The notes below the pieces were generated by a model, which worked only from the letters and a program-made list of their open reading frames with translations, searched no databases and was not told where the DNA came from. Shown piece after piece: positions 42,587 to 50,229 of a stretch of 64,000 nucleotides of DNA. How positions within the stretch are numbered: the stretch's first letter is position 1; each line of letters starts with the position of its first letter. The position numbers and the translations under genes are program-made. Where the stretch lies: NCBI GenBank assembly GCA_900543055.1, contig UQQI01000001.1:58831-122830 (forward strand). Reading direction: 5' to 3'. Origin of the DNA: an uncultured Mollicutes bacterium. GTDB lineage: Bacteria; Bacillota_I; Bacilli_A; RF39; UBA660.

Positions 42587-42605
42587 TTGTCGCAACTTGC
42601 GACAA
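42587..42605. repeat. Perfect 19-base palindrome after the recombinase gene
   Basis: TTGTCGCAACTTGCGACAA: nine-base arms around one central base, six bases after the recombinase stop codon. Without a T-run it is not a normal terminator. TTGTCG also begins the repeats at 39918 and 39928 ahead of the helix-turn-helix gene. It may bind the element's own regulator. Confidence 0.6.
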
Positions 42606-42651
42606 GGTGTACATAAAAAATTGATAAACTACTTATACAAGGCAAAAAAAA

Positions 42652-42680
42652 TTGTAATAAGAACAAATGTTTGATATAAT
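42652..42680 (+). promoter_or_regulatory. dinD promoter with LexA-type box
   Basis: TTGTAA (42652-42657), 17 bases, TATAAT (42675-42680) with TG extension. The spacer contains AGAACAAATGTTTG (42660-42673), agreeing at 13 of 14 positions with the Gram-positive SOS box CGAACRNRYGTTYG. LexA bound here would block RNA polymerase. Confidence 0.72.
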
Positions 42681-42704
42681 ATATAGCAAGGGAGGTTAGC
42701 AAAA

Positions 42705-43532
42705 ATGAATAATATAGAAGAATATACTGAAAAAACTTTTGAAAGTATAAAACATATTGATGAATATGGAAATGAGTTTTGGGAAGCAAGAGAATTAATG
42801 CCTTTACTAGAATATAGTAAATGGGAAAATTTTCATAAAGTAATAAAGCGTGCAATGATTGCTTGTGAAACTAGTAATAATAAAGTAAGTGACCATTTTC
42901 CCGAGTTCAGGAAAATGGTTGACATAGGATCAAAGACAAAAAGAGAAACCATTGATTATCGTTTATCTAGATATGCTTGTTATTTAATAGTTCAAAATGC
43001 AAATCCTAGAAAAAAATCAGTAGCTCTTGGGCAAACTTATTTTGCAGTACAAACTAGAAAACAGGAAATTACTGAATTAGAATATTCAAAGTTAACTGAA
43101 GATGAAAAAAGACTGTATACTAGAATTCTTGTTAATAATAAAAATAAATATTTATTTAAAACTGCTAGAGAAGCAGGAGTAGAAAATTTTGGCAAATTTA
43201 ATAATTATGGATATAAAGGACTTTATAATGGAGAAACAGCTAAACAAATAGCAAAACGTAAAAACATAAAAGAAAATGAAGATATTCTTGATTATATGGG
43301 TAGTGAGGAATTAGGTGCAAATTTATTCCGTATTACACAAACAGAAGCTAAACTAAAAAAAGATAATATAGATAATGAAGATGATGCTTGTTTAACTCAT
43401 TACAATGTAGGTAAAACAGTAAGAAAAGCAATTGAAGAACTTGGTGGTAATATGCCAGAAACTTTACCAACTCCAGAAAAATCTATAAAAGAATTAGAGA
43501 AAGATGAATTACAAAAAATTGGAAGTAATTAA
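42705..43532 (+). CDS. dinD: DNA damage-inducible protein D
   Basis: A 275-residue DinD homologue. GNEFWEARELMPLLEYSKWE, YRLSRYACYLIVQNANPRK and SVALGQTYFAVQTRKQEI are family blocks. E. coli DinD is SOS-induced and inhibits RecA filament activity. AGGGAGGT precedes the ATG. A LexA-type box in its promoter supports SOS control. As element cargo it may connect host DNA damage to element behaviour. Confidence 0.9.
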   Translation: MNNIEEYTEKTFESIKHIDEYGNEFWEARELMPLLEYSKWENFHKVIKRAMIACETSNNKVSDHFPEFRKMVDIGSKTKRETIDYRLSRYACYLIVQNANPRKKSVALGQTYFAVQTRKQEITELEYSKLTEDEKRLYTRILVNNKNKYLFKTAREAGVENFGKFNNYGYKGLYNGETAKQIAKRKNIKENEDILDYMGSEELGANLFRITQTEAKLKKDNIDNEDDACLTHYNVGKTVRKAIEELGGNMPETLPTPEKSIKELEKDELQKIGSN

Positions 43533-43570
43533 TAATTATTAAAATTATTGAAAATAGATGATATATCCCA

Positions 43571-43590
43571 TTTTGGTGTAAACACCAAAA
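43571..43590. repeat. Palindrome near the right end of the element
   Basis: TTTTGGTGT-AA-ACACCAAAA, nine-base arms, 39 bases after dinD and 38 bases before the attR core. It could be a weak dinD terminator (followed by TCG and A-rich sequence, no T-run) or a binding site for an excision factor. Confidence 0.5.
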
Positions 43591-43628
43591 TCGTAAAAAA
43601 TAAAAAAAGTTACACTTTGACAATCACC

Positions 43629-43633
43629 AGGTG
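43629..43633 (+). other. attR core of the serine-recombinase element
   Basis: AGGTG. To its left is the element arm CACTTTGACAATCACC (43613-43628); to its right is amidase sequence GCAGAAGGCGCCGAAATC starting with the G of the core. Confidence 0.85.
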
Positions 43634-44595
43634 CAGAAGGCGCCGAAATCGTATACTCCCTAAAAAGTGATGGAACCTTTGCTAATATGGCTTTAGACTA
43701 CATAGGCGAAGCCGGCCAAATAAAAAGAAAAGCCTATCAACGTAGACTACCAGAAAATCCAAGCTTAGATTATTACTATATTATAAGAGATACAGGAAAT
43801 GCCGAAAGTATATTAATAGAATATGGATTTATTGATAATAAAAATGATGCAAATAAATTAGAAAATAATTTAACAGACTTTGCTGAAGGTGTAGTAAAAG
43901 CCATTGCAGAATATTTAGGAGTACCATATACACCACCTGGACAAGACAATATAATTAACATGTACACAGTAAAAAAAGGCGATACCCTATATTCGATATC
44001 TAAAAAAACATCTGTCCCAATAGATACAATAATAAGACTAAATAATTTAACAAGTTCATCATTAAAAATAGGACAAAAATTAAAATTATCAGAAGACAAT
44101 AGTAATGAACCTCCTATAGAAAATACAGACATTTATCAAGTAGAAAGAGGCGATACGCTATACTCTATAGCACTAAAATATAATACTAATGTCGACACTT
44201 TAAAAAAAATAAATAATTTATCTTCCAACACATTATCAATAGGCCAAAAAATATTAGTACCAAAAGATTCTGATATCAAAGAAGATGATTATGATTTATA
44301 TATAGTTCAAAGAGGAGATAGTCTTTGGTCAATATCAAGAAAATTTAATATAACAGTAAATGACTTAATAGAATTAAATAATTTAAAAAATCTTACTCTT
44401 CAGCCAAATCAAGGATTATTAGTACCAAAACAAGAAAATACAACAGATATTCCAAGTAATGTATATATAGTACAAAAAGGTGATACATTATGGTCTATAT
44501 CAAGCAAATTAAATATTCCAGTACAAACGCTAAAAGAATTAAATAATATAACTTCAAATCTTTTATCAGTGGGTCAACAATTAATTGTTCAATAA
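43630..44595 (+). pseudogene. 3' part of the split LysM amidase gene
   Basis: In frame from 43630: GAEGAEIVYSLKSDGTFAN, then the amidase C-terminal part (RRLPENPSLDYYYIIRDTGN, ILIEYGFIDNKNDANKL with the catalytic Glu) and four LysM peptidoglycan-binding repeats (each about 45 residues, beginning YTVKKGDTLYSIS, YQVERGDTLYSIA, YIVQRGDSLWSIS and YIVQKGDTLWSIS). An in-frame TGA at 43618 blocks upstream reading. ATG 43687 could start a truncated product but has no ribosome binding site. Lacking the zinc histidines of the 5' part, it should be inactive until the element leaves. Confidence 0.92.
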
Positions 44596-44636
44596 AAAGA
44601 ACTTAGTTTCATTATAAAACTAAGTTCTTTTTAGTT
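44595..44636. terminator. Bidirectional terminator between convergent genes
   Basis: AAAAGAACTTAGTTT and AAACTAAGTTCTTTT form a 15-pair stem with a seven-base loop, with A- and T-runs at both edges. Confidence 0.9.
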
Positions 44637-45212
44637 AGATTTTCTTGCTTTATAAATTACAAATCCAATTCCACAAGCAACTACTATAATAGCTAATAAA
44701 ACTAATATATCACTTGCGTTAGAATCTTTTTTAGAAGTTTTTGAATCAGTTAATAAAGTCATGATATCATATCTATCTTTTACATCTTGTGCATAAACAG
44801 ATTTTATTTGATTAATCATATCTTCTTCATAAGATGAATCAAAACCATTCCAAGACTTATCACCAATTATGATATAAGGAACACCTTCAGCTTCTTCACC
44901 TCTAGCATCAGCTACTTTTTGCATTAAATCAGAATTATCAGTATTATACCAAACTTCATAATCAATTAAATTATAATATTCACTATATTCTTCTTTAATA
45001 CTATCAAACCATTCTTCAGCTTCTGCACAATGAGAACATCCTTCTCCTCTAAAGAAATAAACATTAACTTTTTTACTATCAGAATTATCATTTGAACTTG
45101 CCTCTTCTGTAGTATTTTCATCATTATTAGATACTTCTTCTTCAGCAAAAACTGCAAATGGCATAATTAAAAAAATTGCTAGTAAAACTACTAAATACTT
45201 TAAAACTTTCAT
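44631..45212 (-). CDS. Membrane-anchored thioredoxin-fold protein
   Basis: A 193-residue exported protein: signal peptide (LKYLVVLLAIFLIMPFAVFA), an acidic linker, a thioredoxin-like domain with the redox motif CSHC (YFFRGEGCSHCAEAEEWF) and the cis-proline region EGVPYIIIGD, and a C-terminal membrane helix (ILVLLAIIVVACGIGFVIY). It likely exchanges disulfides outside the membrane. GGAGGT precedes the ATG. It stands alone; its partner is unknown. Confidence 0.8.
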   Translation of the reverse strand: MKVLKYLVVLLAIFLIMPFAVFAEEEVSNNDENTTEEASSNDNSDSKKVNVYFFRGEGCSHCAEAEEWFDSIKEEYSEYYNLIDYEVWYNTDNSDLMQKVADARGEEAEGVPYIIIGDKSWNGFDSSYEEDMINQIKSVYAQDVKDRYDIMTLLTDSKTSKKDSNASDILVLLAIIVVACGIGFVIYKARKSN

Positions 45213-45303
45213 TTTTTAACCTCCATAACATAATGATACCACAAAAAATTAAATTATTGAATAAAACATAAATATTAAAATAATATTTCACTAAAAATTC
45301 ACA

Positions 45304-46194
45304 TTAAATTATATCTTTATTAAATTCAGGAATAAAACTCTCACTAGCTGCTTCTCCTTCTTGGACAAAAGCATTAGTAACACCTAAATCAATTGCATAA
45401 TTTACAACGTCATCATATTCATCATCACTAACTTTTCTATTTAAATTATCAAACTTACATTTATTAACAGGAGTATATTGATTCATAATACTTATAAATA
45501 TTTCATCTTTATACGTTTTATATAAATATTTAATTATATTTTTAGCATCTTCAACATGTCCAGGAAGAATTAAAACTCTAACAACAAGACCTCTCTTTAT
45601 CATTCCATCACTATCAAGCAAAATTCCTCCAACTTGTCTATACATCTCATCAATTGCCATAGTAGCAGTTTCAAAGTAATCCTTACATAAAGAGTATTTT
45701 TCACCCAACTTATCATCATAATATCTTAAATCTGCTAAATAGATATCAACAAGACCTTTCATCATCATAAGAGTTCCAATATTTTCATAACTACTTGTAT
45801 TATAAACAACAGGTATATTTAATTCTTTATTTTTAATCCTTTTTAATACACTAGCAATTTGTGGAACATAATGAGTAGGTGTAACTAAATTTATATTATG
45901 TGCTTTTTTCTCTTGTAACTCTAGCATAATTTCTTTAAGTCTCTTCATAGATATATATTTTCCATATCCATCTAGACTTATCTTTTTATTTTGACAATAA
46001 ACACACTTCAAATTACAATTTGAAAAGAAAATAGTACCACTCCCATTTTTACCAGAAATAGGTGGTTCTTCCCACATATGTAAGCTATAATAAGCAACTT
46101 TTATTTTATTATTAGCGCCACATACCCCAATCTTTTCATATCTATTTATCCCACATTTTCTAGGACATAACATACAATTTTTTAATAATTCCAT
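45304..46194 (-). CDS. Radical SAM protein, PflA-like (COG1313 type)
   Basis: A 296-residue radical S-adenosylmethionine protein. An N-terminal cysteine cluster (CMLCPRKCGINRYEKIGVCG) precedes the iron-sulfur motif CNLKCVYCQN. This matches the proteins annotated as putative pyruvate formate-lyase activating enzyme; the true substrate of this group is generally unknown. HMWEEPPISGKNGSGTIFFS and NLVTPTHYVPQI are typical. AGAGG precedes the ATG. No glycyl-radical enzyme lies nearby. Confidence 0.85.
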   Translation of the reverse strand: MELLKNCMLCPRKCGINRYEKIGVCGANNKIKVAYYSLHMWEEPPISGKNGSGTIFFSNCNLKCVYCQNKKISLDGYGKYISMKRLKEIMLELQEKKAHNINLVTPTHYVPQIASVLKRIKNKELNIPVVYNTSSYENIGTLMMMKGLVDIYLADLRYYDDKLGEKYSLCKDYFETATMAIDEMYRQVGGILLDSDGMIKRGLVVRVLILPGHVEDAKNIIKYLYKTYKDEIFISIMNQYTPVNKCKFDNLNRKVSDDEYDDVVNYAIDLGVTNAFVQEGEAASESFIPEFNKDII

Positions 46195-46271
46195 AATAAA
46201 AACCTCTAAGATATAATATCATAATCTCTCATTTTAGTAAAAATATAAATAAACATTTTCTAAAAGTAAAA

Positions 46272-46297
46272 AAAGAAAAAGTGCTCTAAAGCACTTT
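46272..46297 (-). terminator. Terminator of the nucleotidyltransferase gene
   Basis: On the minus strand AAAGTGC and GCACTTT pair around the TAG stop, followed by TTTCTTTTTTT. Confidence 0.8.
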
Positions 46298-47389
46298 AAA
46301 AATAACAAGCATTAAGCATACAAAACAAGTACAAAGTACTAAGCAACAAGAAAGCATAACTTTATTAGTAAATCCTTCTTCATTGTTTTGCACAGACTTA
46401 ACAAAAGTTTTAGGCTTTTCTAAAGAATTTGAATTGTTGTTTTTAAATGTCTCTTTGTTATTAGAAGTATTTTCTTCACTAAGCATTGCTTTTAAATCAT
46501 CATTTTCCTCTTTTGCTTTACTAACAACAACTTCATGAGTTATTTCTTTATCCGTTTTAGATAATTCTTTAATTATATTAACTTTTTCCATATCAATTTT
46601 ACCTTGTAAAAATTTAATATCATCTAAATCCTTATCATTTCTTGTATAACTTTTTAATAAATAAACAAACTCTGGAGCAGTAATAGTCAAATTATGTCCC
46701 TCAAAGTTAACATTATTTCCACTATCACTATATATTTCTTCTGCTAATTCTCTTGAATAAGTTTCTTTTCTAACTATTATATTACCATCTTCATCATGAT
46801 AATATCCTTTATTTATTATTGTTCCATCTTTAAGTTTTTCAAATGGAAATGCGCCTATATGAAAATCACTTTCATCAGTAGTAGCAATTATTTCATGTTC
46901 ACCAGATGGAATTCCATTTTTTAAAACTCTAGTAGTATTTAAACGATTATCTTTAAAGTTAAGCCCCATCTCTCTACATATAAGCTCTAGTTTATCGATA
47001 TCTTTTTCATTGATACATATATCAATATCATCATGTACTCTATGTGATTCTTCTTTATATTTAATATATCCACCAAGAGCACCTGCTAATTGATAGTCAA
47101 CATTATTAGCATTAAGAAGAGCAACAAACTTTCTTAATTTAGAATATATTTCTTCATGATTTTCTCTAATCGCATTCTTATCATATCTTTCTAAATATTT
47201 AGAATATCTATCTTCAACGATTTTAGCCATTTCATCATTGATTTCTTCTAAAGACAAATCTGTATTTAAAAATGAAGTTAAAGCTTTTCTTTTTAAGTCA
47301 GCAATATTTTCATTTCTTAAAAAATCATATGCGTAGTAATAATTATCTACAAACTTTTCAATCTGTGATTTTCTTTCCATATCATTCAT
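46286..47389 (-). CDS. Nucleotidyltransferase-fold protein with C-terminal membrane helix
   Basis: A 367-residue protein. NVDYQLAGALGGYIKYKEES then HDDIDICINEKD is the glycine-rich turn and DxD of the nucleotidyltransferase superfamily, as in LinA/ANT(2'')-type enzymes. A low-complexity linker (about 300-335) leads to a C-terminal membrane helix rich in Cys (VMLSCCLVLCTCFVCLMLVI), which tethers the domain on the cytosolic side. ATG at 47389 follows GGGAGTGATAAG; the longer frame from 47452 has no binding site. Substrate unknown; antibiotic modification is only one possibility. Confidence 0.7.
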   Translation of the reverse strand: MNDMERKSQIEKFVDNYYYAYDFLRNENIADLKRKALTSFLNTDLSLEEINDEMAKIVEDRYSKYLERYDKNAIRENHEEIYSKLRKFVALLNANNVDYQLAGALGGYIKYKEESHRVHDDIDICINEKDIDKLELICREMGLNFKDNRLNTTRVLKNGIPSGEHEIIATTDESDFHIGAFPFEKLKDGTIINKGYYHDEDGNIIVRKETYSRELAEEIYSDSGNNVNFEGHNLTITAPEFVYLLKSYTRNDKDLDDIKFLQGKIDMEKVNIIKELSKTDKEITHEVVVSKAKEENDDLKAMLSEENTSNNKETFKNNNSNSLEKPKTFVKSVQNNEEGFTNKVMLSCCLVLCTCFVCLMLVIFKVL

Positions 47390-47491
47390 CTTATCACTCC
47401 CTATTATAAGTATAACATAAATTGTATTCAAATAAATAGAAAAAACAATCAAGTATTAATATTTTATAAAATTATAAAATTATCAAATCAG

Positions 47492-47550
47492 AAAAAACTA
47501 ACAATTATGAAGAAAAAATTATAAGTGCCTTCAATATTTGTTAGTTTTTA
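47492..47550 (-). terminator. adhE terminator
   Basis: AAAAACTAACAA and TTGTTAGTTTTTT on the minus strand form a 12-pair stem around a 33-base A/T-rich loop. The large loop makes it less certain than the others. Confidence 0.6.
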
Positions 47551-47554
47551 TTTT

Positions 47555-50149
47555 TTATAAATCAATTCCATAATAAGCATCAATTAATATTTTTTTAAGT
47601 TCATTAACTAAAGGTAATCTTGGATTTGCTGTAGTACATTGATCCTCAAAAGCTTTATTTGCTAAATCATCAATCTTACTCATATATGTTTCTTCATCAA
47701 GTCCAAATTCTTTAAACGAATTTTCTATATTTAAATTGAATCTTATATCTTTAACAAATTGAATTAATTTTTCAATTCCATCTTCATCATTTTTTACATC
47801 AAGTCCAATTTTTTTTGCAAATTTAGCATATTTTTTATCGGCTATAAAGTGTTCATATTTTGGAAATGACACAAACTTAGTTGGTTCACATGAATTATAT
47901 CTAATAATATAAGGCATAAGAATGGCAACACATCTTCCGTGAGATATATGAAATTCTGCTCCAATTTTATGCGCTAGAGAGTGATTTATACCAAGAAAGG
48001 CATTAGTGAACGCCATACCAGCAATACAACTTGCATTATGGACTTTTTCACGAGCCTCTTTATTTTCACCATTATTGTATGCCTCAACTAAGTAATCTTT
48101 AATTAATTCTCCAGCTTTTTCTGCGAGACCATCAGTGTAATCACTAGCCATATTAGAAACATACGCTTCAATTGCATGAGTTAAAACATCCATTCCAGTA
48201 TCAGCAGTAAGCACTTTAGGTAAAGTATAAACAAAACTAGGGTCAACAATTGCAACATCTGGAGTTAATTCATAATCAGCGAATGGATATTTTACATTGT
48301 TGTGTTTATCTGTTATTACTGCAAAACTAGTAACTTCACTTCCAGTACCAGATGTAGTAGGTATAGCGACAAATTTTGCTTTTAAGCCAAGCTTTGGATA
48401 TTTATAAGTTCTCTTCCTTATATCTAAAAATTTTAATTTTAATCCTTCTTTATCAACATCTGGATGTTCATAGAATAACCACATTCCTTTAGATGCATCA
48501 ATAACACTTCCTCCACCTAAAGCAATAATTACATCAGGTTCAAATTGCATCATAAATTCAACCCCACGATTAATCGTATCAAAAGATGGATCTGGCTCGA
48601 CATCACTGAAAACTTCATAGTGAACAATATTCTCTCTTTTTTCTAATTGATATATAACTTTATCAACATATCCGAATTTTAACATTGACTGATCAGTTAC
48701 AATAAATGCTTTAGATATACCTTGCATTTTAGAAAGATATTTAACTGAACCTGCTTCAAAATATATTTTCGGTGGAACTTTAAACCATTGCATATTTACT
48801 TGTCTTTTTGCAACTCTTTTTAAATTAATTAAATTTACAGATGAAACATTATCTGTAGTACTATTACCACCAAAAGTTCCACATCCTAAAGTAAGTGAAG
48901 GAACATTTGTATTATAAATATCACCAATTGCTCCATGTGTAGAAGGAGAGTTAACAATTATTCTTCCAACTTTAACGACATTTGAAAAATGATTTATTAC
49001 CTCCTGATCTTCTGCATGAATAACAGCAGAGTGACCTAACCCTCCATATTCAATTAGTTTTTCACACAAATCAATAGCATTATCTGAATTATCGGAAATA
49101 TAGTAAGTAAGAACTGGACTTAATTTTTCTTTTGAAAAAGGATAATCATCACCAACTCCAGTTTCTTTTACTATAAGTACTTTTGTGTCAAATGGAATAT
49201 CAAACCCAGCAGCATCGGCAATGTCATATGGATATTTACCAACTACATCTGAATTTAGTGAGTAAGAGTTATTTTCCTTATTAAACATGTACTTTAATAA
49301 TAATTCTTTCTCATTATCATTAGCAAAGTAGCAACCTGCCTTAATCATCAATTTTTCAAATTTATCTTTAATTATATTATCTACAATAACTGCTTGCTCA
49401 CTAGCACAAATCATACCATTATCAAATGATTTTGACATTACTAGGTCATTTACACTAGTTTCTAGTTTTGCACTTTCATGAATATAACAAGGTACATTAC
49501 CAGGACCAACTCCAAGTGCAGGTTTTCCACAAGAATAAGCACTTTTTACCATACCTTTACCGCCAGTTGCTAGTATTAAATTTACTCCAGGATGTTTCAT
49601 AAGTGCAGTAGTTGCTTCAACTGATGGTTTATCAATCCATAAAATACAATCTTTAGGAGCTCCAGCCTTAACTGCTGCATCTAAAAGAATCTTTGCAGTT
49701 TCAACGCTACACTTCTGTGCAGAAGGATGAAATCCAAAAATAATAACATTTCTTGTTTTAGCTGCTATTAAAGATTTAAAACATGTAGTAGAAGTAGGGT
49801 TAGTAACAGGAGTAACTCCAGCAATAACACCAACAGCCTCAGCAATTTCCATAAAACCATCATCTTCGTTATCGATAATAACACCAACTGTCTTATTATT
49901 TTTTATACTATGATAAATATATTCAGATGCAAAGATGTTTTTAGTTATTTTATCTTCATAAATACCTCTTTTTGTCTCTTCTACTGCAATTCTTGCTAGA
50001 TACATATGATTTTCAAGTACTGCCATTGCCATAGCCTTAACAATATTATCAACTTGTTCTTGATTTAATTTGCTAAACTCTAAACTAGCCTTACGTGCTC
50101 TTTCAACTAAATCATCAATCATTTCATTAATATTAGTATCACTACTCAT
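47555..50149 (-). CDS. adhE: Bifunctional aldehyde-alcohol dehydrogenase AdhE
   Basis: An 864-residue fermentative enzyme converting acetyl-CoA to acetaldehyde and then ethanol, regenerating NAD+. The N-terminal aldehyde dehydrogenase has its catalytic Cys in DNGMICASEQAVIV. The C-terminal iron alcohol dehydrogenase has GGGSVIDASKGMWLFYEHPD, GTGSEVTSFAVITD and the iron histidines in NHSLAHKIGAEFHISHG. AdhE normally forms spirosome filaments. ATG at 50149 follows GGAGGGG; the frame upstream to 50203 is non-conserved. It indicates mixed-acid or ethanol fermentation. Confidence 0.95.
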   Translation of the reverse strand: MSSDTNINEMIDDLVERARKASLEFSKLNQEQVDNIVKAMAMAVLENHMYLARIAVEETKRGIYEDKITKNIFASEYIYHSIKNNKTVGVIIDNEDDGFMEIAEAVGVIAGVTPVTNPTSTTCFKSLIAAKTRNVIIFGFHPSAQKCSVETAKILLDAAVKAGAPKDCILWIDKPSVEATTALMKHPGVNLILATGGKGMVKSAYSCGKPALGVGPGNVPCYIHESAKLETSVNDLVMSKSFDNGMICASEQAVIVDNIIKDKFEKLMIKAGCYFANDNEKELLLKYMFNKENNSYSLNSDVVGKYPYDIADAAGFDIPFDTKVLIVKETGVGDDYPFSKEKLSPVLTYYISDNSDNAIDLCEKLIEYGGLGHSAVIHAEDQEVINHFSNVVKVGRIIVNSPSTHGAIGDIYNTNVPSLTLGCGTFGGNSTTDNVSSVNLINLKRVAKRQVNMQWFKVPPKIYFEAGSVKYLSKMQGISKAFIVTDQSMLKFGYVDKVIYQLEKRENIVHYEVFSDVEPDPSFDTINRGVEFMMQFEPDVIIALGGGSVIDASKGMWLFYEHPDVDKEGLKLKFLDIRKRTYKYPKLGLKAKFVAIPTTSGTGSEVTSFAVITDKHNNVKYPFADYELTPDVAIVDPSFVYTLPKVLTADTGMDVLTHAIEAYVSNMASDYTDGLAEKAGELIKDYLVEAYNNGENKEAREKVHNASCIAGMAFTNAFLGINHSLAHKIGAEFHISHGRCVAILMPYIIRYNSCEPTKFVSFPKYEHFIADKKYAKFAKKIGLDVKNDEDGIEKLIQFVKDIRFNLNIENSFKEFGLDEETYMSKIDDLANKAFEDQCTTANPRLPLVNELKKILIDAYYGIDL

Positions 50150-50198
50150 ATATTCCCCTCCAATTATAAAAAGTATATCATATAAAAAGATTAAAACA

Positions 50199-50225
50199 AA
50201 CAAAAATCCACAGGATATGTGGATA
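50199..50225 (-). terminator. Terminator of the ABC1 kinase gene
   Basis: On the minus strand ATCCACA, loop TATCC, TGTGGAT, then TTTTTGTTTGTTTT. Confidence 0.85.
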
Positions 50226-50229
50226 AAAT

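Larger units (their letters stand above)
33180..43628 (+). mobile_element. 10,449-bp integrative element inserted in an amidase gene
   Basis: Bounded by AGGTG copies at 33180 and 43629. It carries tnpV, a large serine recombinase, a ribbon-helix-helix regulator, a BcgI-like restriction-modification pair, a DUF4268 protein, a HEPN Ymh-type gene plus partner, a helix-turn-helix gene and dinD. No relaxase, conjugation, capsid or resistance gene is present, so it looks like a small integrative island of defence genes related to Tn4451-type (TnpX/TnpV) elements. Excision through the AGGTG core would regenerate an intact LysM amidase gene. Confidence 0.9.

Noticed and set aside
33180..43628. Prophage
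   Set aside because: No capsid, portal, terminase, tail or lysis genes; contents are tnpV, serine recombinase and defence-type genes.
43950..44595. Tandem repeat array or CRISPR
   Set aside because: The repetition is four protein-level LysM domains of about 45 residues with diverged DNA; no short DNA repeats with regular spacers occur anywhere in the window.
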